A DNA stretch of 64,000 nt from Lachnospiraceae bacterium (GTDB lineage Bacteria > Bacillota > Clostridia > Lachnospirales > Lachnospiraceae), in contig SVFT01000004.1 of the NCBI GenBank assembly GCA_015056735.1, forward strand, positions 62,001 to 126,000. Reading direction: 5' to 3'. The number at the start of each line of letters is the position of its first letter. Within the stretch, counting starts at the first letter, position 1. The notes beneath the pieces were generated by a model. It made no database searches and was not told where the DNA came from. It was given only the letters and a program-made list of their open reading frames with translations. A program made the position numbers and the translations under genes. Below are positions 18,075 to 25,528 of the stretch, piece by piece.

Positions 18075-19031
18075 ATGAAGACAATTTTTAACGGCGAAAA
18101 AGATACCAGACTTTTCAAGAATGTGATCGGTGAGACGATCGCGGATATTCTGAAAAATGATTCCGATGCAGTATATCTGGATGCAGACCTTATGAACTGT
18201 GTAAGCACAGGCAAGCTTCCTGCAGAAACGGATCGTGCGATTGACTGCGGTATCGCAGAAGCAAACATGATCGGTGTTGCAGCGGGTCTTGCGGCATCCG
18301 GTTTCAAACCCATCGTTCATACTTTTGGACCTTTTGCTTCCAGACGTGTTTTCGATCAGGTATTCCTGTCCGCAGGCTATGCAAAGAATGACATCGCTGT
18401 GATCGGCACGGATCCCGGCGTTACGGCTGCATATAACGGCGGTACACATATGCCTTTCGAAGATGTCGGATTATACCGCACACTTCCCGGCGCTGTGATC
18501 GTTGATATCACAGACTCCGTTATGTGCGAAGATATTCTGAGACAGTTCAAGGACATGAAGGGCGTGAAATACATGCGTGTCGGCAGAAAAGCGGCACACA
18601 AGATGTATGAGCCCGGTACACACTTCGAGATCGGCAAAGGCAATGTTCTTCGCGAAGGCAAAGACGTTACGATCATCGCTTCCGGTATTATGGTAGGCGA
18701 GGCTATGCTCGCTGCCGAGACACTTGCAAAAGAAGGTGTTGAAGCAACCGTGATCGATATGTTCACGATCAAACCGCTCGATGAGAAGCTGGTTATCGAA
18801 TATGCAAAGAAGACAGGTGCTGTTGTAACAGCAGAAAACCACAATAAATTCGGTGGTCTTACAAGTGCTGTTGCCGAATGCCTTTCCATGAACTGCCCGA
18901 CACCGCTTGATTATGTTGCGGTTGAGGACGAGTTCGGCGAAGTAGGTCCGCAGGATTATCTGCAGAAACGCTTCGGCCTTACAGCTGATCACATCGTAGA
19001 AAAGGTGAAAGCTGTCGTAAAGCGCAAATAA
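18075..19031 (+). CDS. Transketolase, C-terminal (pyrimidine-binding) subunit
   Basis: A 318-residue partner of the preceding gene, containing the pyrimidine-binding and C-terminal transketolase domains. The catalytic Glu region reads DCGIAEANMIGVAAGLA. The EDVGLYRTLPG segment and the Rossmann-like end (AVVTAENHNKFGGLTSAVAE) are typical. The KAAHKMYEPGTHFEIGKG region is where sugar-phosphate recognition usually lies, and it deserves comparison with known transketolases. It is spaced 11 bases from the N-terminal subunit, with an AAGGAGG site. Confidence 0.92.
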   Translation: MKTIFNGEKDTRLFKNVIGETIADILKNDSDAVYLDADLMNCVSTGKLPAETDRAIDCGIAEANMIGVAAGLAASGFKPIVHTFGPFASRRVFDQVFLSAGYAKNDIAVIGTDPGVTAAYNGGTHMPFEDVGLYRTLPGAVIVDITDSVMCEDILRQFKDMKGVKYMRVGRKAAHKMYEPGTHFEIGKGNVLREGKDVTIIASGIMVGEAMLAAETLAKEGVEATVIDMFTIKPLDEKLVIEYAKKTGAVVTAENHNKFGGLTSAVAECLSMNCPTPLDYVAVEDEFGEVGPQDYLQKRFGLTADHIVEKVKAVVKRK

Positions 19032-19068
19032 GCGCCGAATAGTTTGAAACAAGAAAAGGAGATACAAA

Positions 19069-20247
19069 ATGGACGCTTTTAGTAAAGCCCTTCAGGCGGA
19101 CAAAAGAGAAATCATTATCGTTCCTACAATTTACAAATTTGCAGACTTCAAGTCTTTTGCAGATGAGTTTAATCTGAACGAGAGAGACTGCGTTTTAACA
19201 AACGAGTTTATTTACACACCTTTCATGAAGGAATATAACCTTCCCTGCAATTTCGTGTTCCAGGAGAAATTCGGTGCGGGCGAACCTTCCGAAGAAATGA
19301 TCCAGAAGATGTACGACGCAATCCCTTACGATTCTTATGATCGTGTTATTGCGATCGGCGGTGGTGCGATCATGGACCTTTGCAAACTTCTCGGATGCAA
19401 GAGACCGGATACCGTTCACAATCTGTACTTTAAGAGATTCCCTGTTCAGCATGAGAAGGAAGTTATCGCTATCCCCACAACATGCGGTACGGGTTCCGAA
19501 GTTACCAATATTTCCGTTGCGATCGTTGATGACGAGAAAGATGGCAAGTTGACTGGTGGTACAACAAAGCTTGGTCTTGTTTCCGATGACATCATTCCGA
19601 ACAAGGTATGTCTGATCCCGGAATTCATCAAGACTCTGCCTTACAAACCGTTTGCTTCTTCCGCGATCGATGCATTGATCCATGCTACGGAGTCTTTCCT
19701 TTCTCCTTACAGAAAGACGACAACTTCCGAGTTGTTCTCTGTTAAGGCTATGGAGATGATCCTTGAAGGCTTCCGCCGTATCGGTGAAGACGGTCCGGAT
19801 GCTCGTCTTACCTATCTTGACGAGTTTGTAACCGCTTCTTTATACGCCGGCATCGCTTTCCTGAAAGCTGGTTGCGGAACTGTTCATGGCATGAGCTTCC
19901 CTCTTGGCGGAACGTATCATGTACCTCACGGTGAATCTAACTACGCTCTGTTTGGCAAGATTCTTGAGATCTATGACGAGATGAACCCGAACGGCGAGAT
20001 CATGAAATTCAAAGAGCTCGTTGCTCGTATCACAGGCTGCAAGGTAGAGAATGCAATCCCTTACCTGAACGAGTTGCTTGAGAAGGTTCTCCCGCTTAAA
20101 CCGCTTCATGAGTACGGTTTTAAAGAATCCGATATCAAGGACTTCCCTGTTTCCGTAGAAGCAAATCAGCAGCGTCTGATCACCAACTCTTACATTCAGC
20201 CTTGGACAAAGGAACTGATGGAGAGAGTTTACAGAGAGTGCTTCTAA
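19069..20247 (+). CDS. 4-hydroxybutyrate dehydrogenase (iron-containing alcohol dehydrogenase)
   Basis: A 392-residue group III alcohol dehydrogenase that aligns by eye along most of its length with Clostridium kluyveri 4-hydroxybutyrate dehydrogenase (shared CVLTNEFIYTPF-, FQEKFGAGEPSEEMI-, PTTCGTGSEVTN- and YHVPHGESNY-type segments). Metal ligands are in SSAIDALIHATESF (Asp, His) and in GTVHGMSFPLGGTYHVPHGE (two His). The known reaction is NAD-dependent interconversion of succinate semialdehyde and 4-hydroxybutyrate. A 3-hydroxy-4-oxobutyrate or malonate-semialdehyde reductase activity is a reasonable alternative in this setting. It is the last gene of the operon; a strong terminator follows. 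Confidence 0.88.
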   Translation: MDAFSKALQADKREIIIVPTIYKFADFKSFADEFNLNERDCVLTNEFIYTPFMKEYNLPCNFVFQEKFGAGEPSEEMIQKMYDAIPYDSYDRVIAIGGGAIMDLCKLLGCKRPDTVHNLYFKRFPVQHEKEVIAIPTTCGTGSEVTNISVAIVDDEKDGKLTGGTTKLGLVSDDIIPNKVCLIPEFIKTLPYKPFASSAIDALIHATESFLSPYRKTTTSELFSVKAMEMILEGFRRIGEDGPDARLTYLDEFVTASLYAGIAFLKAGCGTVHGMSFPLGGTYHVPHGESNYALFGKILEIYDEMNPNGEIMKFKELVARITGCKVENAIPYLNELLEKVLPLKPLHEYGFKESDIKDFPVSVEANQQRLITNSYIQPWTKELMERVYRECF

Positions 20248-20267
20248 GTATTTTCTTTCGATCGATC

Positions 20268-20303
20268 AAAAGGCATCGCGCTATGCGCGGTGCCTTTTCT
20301 TTT
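20268..20303 (+). terminator. Rho-independent terminator ending the CoA-transferase operon
   Basis: AAAAGGCATCGCGC pairs with GCGCGGTGCCTTTT (one G-U pair) around a short loop, and TCTTTTT follows. It closes the 9.1-20.2 kb operon. Confidence 0.85.
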
Positions 20304-20367
20304 TGAGACTGAAATCTATATATTGTTTGCAAAATGCGAATTATAATAGTTCAACCACAAAATATGG

Positions 20368-20396
20368 TTGCTTTTTGCTCTTTAAATCCGTATAAT
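20368..20396 (+). promoter_or_regulatory. Promoter of the metallophosphoesterase-scpAB genes
   Basis: TTGCTT (20368-20373), 17 bases, TATAAT (20391-20396). The predicted start, near 20403, makes the ATG at 20429 a better start codon for the next gene than the GTG at 20411, whose ribosome binding site would be at the very RNA end. Confidence 0.65.
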
Positions 20397-20428
20397 ATGA
20401 GAAGGTTAGAGTGGTATTGAGGATAACT

Positions 20429-21352
20429 ATGCTGATTGTGCTGGCTGTGGCGATCTGCACGGTAGTTGCGTATTTCCTATATGTGATCTACAGGGACATG
20501 CATCGCTTTGTGATAACGACATATGAGATTTCCGATCCGCGTATTCGAAAGGAAGCGACGATCGTTGTTCTTTCGGATCTGCACAACCATTCTTATGGCG
20601 CGGGGAATGGGGATCTTGCCGATGCTGTTCGGATGATCGCACCGGATTTTGTTTTTTCCACAGGAGATCTTTATACATCAAAAAAAGGTCTTGGATATCA
20701 GCATGCGCTCGAACTTCTGTCTGATCTGTCAAAGGACCATAAGATCTTTACGATCAATGGAAACCATGAGCATAAAACGGCTGTGGACACCGATTGGTTC
20801 GGTGATCAGTATGAGACTTACAGCAGCAAGATCAAGGAGCTTGGTGTTACAAATATCGTAAACGGGAGCGTTTCTTTTCCCGAATATGGGATAGAACTGT
20901 ACGGTTTACAGATCGGACGTGAATTCTTCAGGCATTTTCGCAATAAGAAGATGGATGATTCATACGTATCCGAAATGCTTCGTAATGCAAAGCCGCTTGA
21001 CGAGCGTATGTATAATATTCTGCTCGCACACAACCCGCTGTATTATCCGGCCTATGCTAAGTGGGGAGCGGATCTTACCCTTTGCGGCCATATGCACGGC
21101 GGTATTGTAAGACTTCCGATCCTTGGCGGCTGCGTTTCCCCAACGGTTGCTCTTTTTCCGAAATATGATTTTGGGGTGTTTGGATATGACCGGGATACGG
21201 GAAAAGTCAGAAAAATCTCCGGTGATCCGGCCGCATGCAGGCAGAAGATGATCTTAAGTGCAGGACTTGGTACCCATACGATACCGATCCGGATGTGGAA
21301 TCCGGGTGAGGTTGTCGTTTTGAAATTGCATCCGGACGGGAATGGCGGATGA
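20429..21352 (+). CDS. Membrane-anchored metallophosphoesterase (YkuE/YaeI-like)
   Basis: A 307-residue calcineurin-type phosphoesterase with an N-terminal membrane helix (about residues 1-20). Metal-binding motifs appear in order: DLHNHSYG, TGDLY, NGNHEH, and GHMHGG near the end. The fold belongs to the group annotated as YkuE/YaeI, some members of which cleave UDP-2,3-diacylglucosamine or act at the envelope; the substrate here is unknown. I place the start at the ATG with TGAGGATA upstream. The catalytic domain probably sits close to the membrane. It is upstream of scpA, which may share its transcript. Confidence 0.82.
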   Translation: MLIVLAVAICTVVAYFLYVIYRDMHRFVITTYEISDPRIRKEATIVVLSDLHNHSYGAGNGDLADAVRMIAPDFVFSTGDLYTSKKGLGYQHALELLSDLSKDHKIFTINGNHEHKTAVDTDWFGDQYETYSSKIKELGVTNIVNGSVSFPEYGIELYGLQIGREFFRHFRNKKMDDSYVSEMLRNAKPLDERMYNILLAHNPLYYPAYAKWGADLTLCGHMHGGIVRLPILGGCVSPTVALFPKYDFGVFGYDRDTGKVRKISGDPAACRQKMILSAGLGTHTIPIRMWNPGEVVVLKLHPDGNGG

Positions 21353-21404
21353 GAAAACCGATCTAAATCAGAGTTCGAAATATGCATAAATAAGGAAATG
21401 ACAA

Positions 21405-22154
21405 ATGGCACTGAATGTTAAACTGATGGCCTTTGAAGGGCCGCTCGATCTGTTGCTTCATCTGATCGATAAGAATAAAGTGGATATTTATGACATTCCA
21501 ATCGTTACCATCACCGAGCAGTATCTTGATTATGTGCGGCAGATGGAGACAGAAGATATGAACGTGATGAGTGAGTTTCTCGTGATGGCGGCTACTCTGA
21601 TCGATATCAAGTGCAGGATGCTTCTTCCGGCTGAAGTCAATGAGGAAGGCGAGGAAGAGGATCCGAGAGCGGAACTTGTCGAGAAACTGCTTGAATATAA
21701 GATGTATAAGTATATGTCGTTTGAACTTCGCGACCGGCAGATCGATGCTCAGAAGACTTTTTTCAAAGGTTCGACCATGCCGAAGGAGATCACGGACTAT
21801 ACCGCGCCGATCGATTATAATGATCTGATCGGCGATCTGACGCTTGCAAAGCTTCACTCCATCTTTAAGGATGCTGTAAAGCGGCAGAATGACCGTGTCG
21901 ATCCGATCCGTAATACATTTGGCAATATCGAGAAAGAAGAGATCGACCTTGAGGCCAAGGAAGCATATATACGGGCGTACATTCGGAACCATCATGAATT
22001 CAGTTTCCGCAAACTGCTTGAACTGAGCAGGAATAAGATGGAGATCATCATTACGTTCCTGATCGTCTTGGAATTGATCAAGATCGGTCAGATCACGATC
22101 CGTCAGGATGCGATCTTTGACGATATCACGGTTACATCCAATGTAGCCGCCTAA
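21405..22154 (+). CDS. scpA: Segregation and condensation protein A
   Basis: A 249-residue kleisin that, with ScpB and Smc, forms the chromosome condensin. Signature segments are the N-terminal FEGPLDLLLHLIDKNKVDIYDIPI, and the C-terminal winged-helix end ITFLIVLELIKIGQITIRQD. It is followed after 13 bases by scpB, the usual order in Firmicutes. Confidence 0.95.
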   Translation: MALNVKLMAFEGPLDLLLHLIDKNKVDIYDIPIVTITEQYLDYVRQMETEDMNVMSEFLVMAATLIDIKCRMLLPAEVNEEGEEEDPRAELVEKLLEYKMYKYMSFELRDRQIDAQKTFFKGSTMPKEITDYTAPIDYNDLIGDLTLAKLHSIFKDAVKRQNDRVDPIRNTFGNIEKEEIDLEAKEAYIRAYIRNHHEFSFRKLLELSRNKMEIIITFLIVLELIKIGQITIRQDAIFDDITVTSNVAA

Positions 22155-22167
22155 GGAGAATGGTAAG

Positions 22168-22737
22168 TTGGACAAAAATCAGATAAAAGGGGCGATGGAA
22201 GCGATCCTCTTTACAATGGGAGAAGCTGTTGAGGCTTCGCGGCTTGCAACCGTCCTTGAGATCAGTATAGAAGAAGTGCATGAAGCTGCAAGAGAACTCA
22301 TTGATTCTTATGAATCATCCACGCGCGGCATGTCGATCATTGAATTGGAAGATGCATATCAGATGTGCACGAAAGGCGATTATTACGAATATCTTGTCAA
22401 GATCGGCCGGACACCGAAGAAATACGTTCTGACGGATGCTCTTTTGGAGACGCTTTCGATCATCGCATACAAACAGCCGCTCACGAGAGGCGAAGTTGAA
22501 CGGATCCGCGGTGTTAACAGCGATCATGCTGTCAGCAGGCTCGTAGAGCTTGGCCTGGTCGAAGAAGTCGGGCGTATGGATGCACCCGGAAAACCAATGC
22601 TTTTTGGAACGACGGAAGAGTTTCTAAGGAGTTTCGGCGTGAAATCTCTCGACGAACTGCCTGAACTGCAGGTGGAACAGATTGAAGATTTCAGACAGCA
22701 GGCGGAAGAAGAAGCGCAGTTGAAGCTGGATATCTGA
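22168..22737 (+). CDS. scpB: Segregation and condensation protein B
   Basis: A 189-residue winged-helix partner of ScpA. Typical segments are MEAILFTMGEAVEASRLA and LSIIAYKQPLTRGEVERIRGV, followed by LVELGLVEEVGRMDAPGKP. Translation starts at TTG 22168, supported by AAGGAGAAT just upstream. A hairpin terminator follows. Confidence 0.95.
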   Translation: MDKNQIKGAMEAILFTMGEAVEASRLATVLEISIEEVHEAARELIDSYESSTRGMSIIELEDAYQMCTKGDYYEYLVKIGRTPKKYVLTDALLETLSIIAYKQPLTRGEVERIRGVNSDHAVSRLVELGLVEEVGRMDAPGKPMLFGTTEEFLRSFGVKSLDELPELQVEQIEDFRQQAEEEAQLKLDI

Positions 22738-22754
22738 TTCTGGGACGTTTTATG

Positions 22755-22787
22755 AAAAAAGGATGCGAAAGCATCCTTTTTTGTTTT
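22755..22787 (+). terminator. Rho-independent terminator after scpB
   Basis: AAAAAAGGATGC-GAAA-GCATCCTTTTTT: a 12-pair stem with a GAAA tetraloop and a T-run. A textbook terminator separating scpAB from the decarboxylase operon. Confidence 0.9.
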
Positions 22788-22824
22788 TTGACGGGATTTA
22801 CGTCTATGCAGACCTTTCGATTTA

Positions 22825-22833
22825 TGCTAAAAT
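22825..22833 (+). promoter_or_regulatory. Extended -10 promoter element before the decarboxylase operon
   Basis: TGC-TAAAAT (hexamer 22828-22833) is an extended -10 element about 80 bases before the first gene. No good -35 lies at the expected distance, so confidence is modest. Confidence 0.35.
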
Positions 22834-22913
22834 ACTTAAAGTGCGAAATTTGGGGCTTTTTGCCTCTTTCGATACAGTACTACAAATCTCATTATATATG
22901 GAGGGCTGATAAA

Positions 22914-24344
22914 ATGAGTAACACTTCGCAAGCGAGCCAGAGAATCACTGCTCTGCTCGATGAAAACAGTTTCGTTGAAATCGGCGCGCGCGTTACGGCG
23001 AGAGCGACTGATTTTAATCTGAAACAGACAGAGACTCCTTCTGACGGCGTTGTGACCGGATACGGAGTCATTGACGGCAATCTTGTGTATGTTTACAGCC
23101 AGGACGCTTCCGTTTTGGGTGGCAGCATCGGCGAGATGCACGCAAAAAAAATCACAAACCTCTATGATCTGGCTCTGAAAGTGGGCGCACCGGTGATCGG
23201 TCTGATCGATTCTGCCGGTCTTCGTCTGCAGGAAGCAACAGATGCACTGAATGCATTTGGTCAGATCTATGCAAAGCAGGTTGCGGCGTCGGGCGTCATC
23301 CCGCAGATCACTGCAGTTTTCGGTAACTGTGGCGGCGGTCTTGCCATTATGCCTACTTTGACAGACTTTACTTTTATGGAAGAGAAGAATGCGAAGCTTT
23401 TCGTGAATGCTCCGAATGCACTTGATGGTAACTATACACAGAAATGTGATACGGCTGCCGCTGCTTTCCAGAGCGAAGAAGCGGGCATCGTTGATGTCGT
23501 TGCAGACGAAGCGACCGTTTTCGCAAAGATCCGTGAACTTGTAGCAATGCTTCCTGCCAACAATGAGGATGATGCATCTTTCGAAGAGTGCACAGACGAT
23601 CTGAACAGAGCATGTGCAGATCTTGAAAACTGTGTCGGCGATACGGCGATCGCACTTTCCAACATTTCCGATAACAATGTTTTCTTCGAAGTAAAAGAGA
23701 ACTTTGCAAAAGAGATGGTCACCGGCTTTATCAAACTGAACGGCGTTACAGTCGGCGCTGTTGCAAACAGAACTGAGGTTTACGATGAAGAAGGCAAGAA
23801 AGCGGCGGAATTTGATGCTGTGCTTACTGGGAAAGGCTGTGAGAAGGCAGCTGATTTCATTAAGTTCTGTGATGCTTTTGAAATTCCGGTGCTTTCCCTT
23901 ACAAATACAAAAGGCTTTGAAGCGACAGTTTGTTCCGAAAAAGGCATTGCGAAGTCGGTGGCAAAGCTGACAGCTGCCTTTGCAGGTGCTACGGTCCCGA
24001 AGGTTAATGTGATCATTGGCAAGGCTTTCGGCTCTGCTTATGTTGCAATGAATTCCAAGGCGATCGGTGCTGATATCACAATGGCATGGCCGAACGCTGA
24101 GATCGGCATGATGGACGCTAAACTTGCAGCGAAGATCATGTGTGACGGTCAGGATGCGGATGCGGTAGATGCATGTGCAAAAGAGTATGCTGATCTGCAG
24201 AATAATGTAGAGAGTGCAGCAAGACGCGGCTACGTTGATCAGCTGATCGACGCGGCTGACACAAGAAAATATGTGATCGGAGCATTTGAGATGCTTTTCA
24301 CCAAGAGAGAAGCGACTCTTGCAAAGAAGCACGCAACAGTATAA
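22914..24344 (+). CDS. Acyl-CoA-type carboxyltransferase subunit (MmdA/12S-like) of a biotin-dependent decarboxylase
   Basis: A 476-residue carboxyl-transferase of the crotonase-like family used by methylmalonyl-CoA, malonyl-CoA and glutaconyl-CoA decarboxylases and by the 12S subunit of transcarboxylase. Two halves each carry an oxyanion-hole segment: VFGNCGGGLAIMPTLTDF in the first and IGKAFGSAYVAMNSKAIGAD in the second. The ATG at 22914 has GGAGGGCT upstream; the frame is open further up but that stretch overlaps the terminator. It is somewhat divergent from typical MmdA (about 510 residues). It moves the carboxyl group from a CoA thioester to biotin on the carrier encoded at 25121. Confidence 0.85.
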   Translation: MSNTSQASQRITALLDENSFVEIGARVTARATDFNLKQTETPSDGVVTGYGVIDGNLVYVYSQDASVLGGSIGEMHAKKITNLYDLALKVGAPVIGLIDSAGLRLQEATDALNAFGQIYAKQVAASGVIPQITAVFGNCGGGLAIMPTLTDFTFMEEKNAKLFVNAPNALDGNYTQKCDTAAAAFQSEEAGIVDVVADEATVFAKIRELVAMLPANNEDDASFEECTDDLNRACADLENCVGDTAIALSNISDNNVFFEVKENFAKEMVTGFIKLNGVTVGAVANRTEVYDEEGKKAAEFDAVLTGKGCEKAADFIKFCDAFEIPVLSLTNTKGFEATVCSEKGIAKSVAKLTAAFAGATVPKVNVIIGKAFGSAYVAMNSKAIGADITMAWPNAEIGMMDAKLAAKIMCDGQDADAVDACAKEYADLQNNVESAARRGYVDQLIDAADTRKYVIGAFEMLFTKREATLAKKHATV

Positions 24345-24374
24345 ACGAGATTAATAGAAAGGATGATACTTAAT

Positions 24375-25100
24375 ATGAAAAAATGGTTATTAGTATTAGG
24401 TATGATTGCTTGTATCTTCGGGACGACTGCTTGCGGTGAACAGGTGCAGGAAGCTGAGGCGCAGACCACTGTTTCGGAAGACTCCGCAAAGGAGATCGTA
24501 ACCGGATTGCTTACGCAGATCAACATGATCGTAAGCCAGAACATGCAGGAGCAGTACAAGGATGATGCTTTTGCAACGGCTGCTATGGAAAGCTGGTCCG
24601 GCGCTCTTGAAGATATTGGTGATTTTCAGTCTGTGACGGCATGTACGGTGAAGGGAACCGATAAGGACCTTACATTCAATGCCACGATCAGCGGTTCCAA
24701 GAGAGAAGCAGATGTTGTGATCGTTGTAGAAGACGGCGCATACAAATCATTGACGGTTAATCCGCGATATGAGCTGTCCGAACTGATGGTAAAAGCAGGT
24801 CTCAACACACTGATCGGTATGGGAAGCGTATTTGCGGTTCTGATTCTGATCAGCCTTATCATTTCGCTCTTTGCTTACATTCCGAAGCTGGAAAAAATGT
24901 TCAGCAAAAAGACCGAGGTGAAGACAGAGTCGATCAATAACGCAGTAGCGCAGATCATTGAAAATGAAGAACTGTCGGATGATTCCGAACTTGTAGCGGT
25001 TATCGCAGCGGCGATCGCAAGTTATGAGGGAACCGGGACAGACGGTTTTGTTGTAAGAAGTATCAGACATGCAAATGCAAGCAAATGGCGTAATGCTTAA
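24375..25100 (+). CDS. OadG-like membrane subunit with an extracytoplasmic domain
   Basis: A 241-residue protein. It has a lipoprotein-like signal ending at C20 (FGTTAC), an extracytoplasmic domain of about 120 residues that resembles small DUF3887-type domains, one membrane helix (SVFAVLILISLIISLFAYIP) and a charged cytoplasmic tail. The helix plus tail correspond to the OadG/MmdD gamma/delta subunit that anchors sodium-pump decarboxylases, and the position between carboxyltransferase and biotin carrier supports that. The ATG at 24375 is preferred over 24363, which is too close to the GAAAGGA site. The external domain is not part of the classical small subunit. Confidence 0.7.
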   Translation: MKKWLLVLGMIACIFGTTACGEQVQEAEAQTTVSEDSAKEIVTGLLTQINMIVSQNMQEQYKDDAFATAAMESWSGALEDIGDFQSVTACTVKGTDKDLTFNATISGSKREADVVIVVEDGAYKSLTVNPRYELSELMVKAGLNTLIGMGSVFAVLILISLIISLFAYIPKLEKMFSKKTEVKTESINNAVAQIIENEELSDDSELVAVIAAAIASYEGTGTDGFVVRSIRHANASKWRNA

Positions 25101-25120
25101 TATTTAGGAGGAAATACAAA

Positions 25121-25489
25121 ATGAAAAATTATACCATTACCGTGAATGGAAACGTATATGACGTCGTAGTAGAAGAGGGTGCTACATCCGGCGCACCCGC
25201 AGCAGCTCCGAAGGCGGCTCCCAAGGCAGCTCCGAAAGCAGCTCCCGCAGCGAAGGCTGCATCCGCAGGCGCAGGCAGCATCAAGGTTGAAGCAGGAGCC
25301 GCAGGCAAGGTATTCAAGATCGATACAACCGTAGGTCAGGCAGTAAAGGCCGGCGATACTGTTATTACGATTGAGGCTATGAAGATGGAGATCCCCGTTG
25401 TTGCTCCTAAGGATGGTACCGTAGCAAGCATTGATGTTGCTGTCGGCGACGCTGTTGAAGCAGGCGCAGTTCTCGCTACACTGAACTAG
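25121..25489 (+). CDS. Biotin carboxyl carrier protein of the decarboxylase
   Basis: A 122-residue biotin-dependent carrier. Its N-terminal 20 residues (MKNYTITVNGNVYDVVVEEG) match MmdC/GcdC-type carriers. A flexible Ala/Pro/Lys linker follows (about residues 24-50), and then the biotinyl domain with the modified lysine K88 in EAMKMEIPV. It shuttles CO2 from the carboxyltransferase(s) to the membrane subunit. It is preceded by TTAGGAGG. Confidence 0.93.
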   Translation: MKNYTITVNGNVYDVVVEEGATSGAPAAAPKAAPKAAPKAAPAAKAASAGAGSIKVEAGAAGKVFKIDTTVGQAVKAGDTVITIEAMKMEIPVVAPKDGTVASIDVAVGDAVEAGAVLATLN

Positions 25490-25528
25490 TCTTGTCCTTA
25501 TTTTGAACAACAACAGGAGGTCGAAAAA

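Noticed and set aside
13772-20247. Classical succinate to 4-hydroxybutyrate to butyrate pathway as the sole explanation of the operon
   Set aside because: No succinyl-CoA-dependent semialdehyde dehydrogenase is present, and the route would not explain the transketolase, the crotonase or the position after iol genes. It stays possible if sucD lies elsewhere.
20323-20347. TTGTTT and TATAAT as a promoter upstream of the metallophosphoesterase
   Set aside because: The spacing is only 13 bases. The TTGCTT/TATAAT pair downstream has 17 and is preferred.
20411-20428. GTG at 20411 as the start of the metallophosphoesterase
   Set aside because: The predicted transcription start near 20403 leaves almost no leader for its ribosome binding site, while ATG 20429 has a proper one and begins the membrane helix directly.
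22752-22913. Upstream extension of the carboxyltransferase by 54 codons
   Set aside because: The extension would start inside the scpB terminator and has no family similarity. ATG 22914 has a clear GGAGGG site and gives the expected N-terminus.
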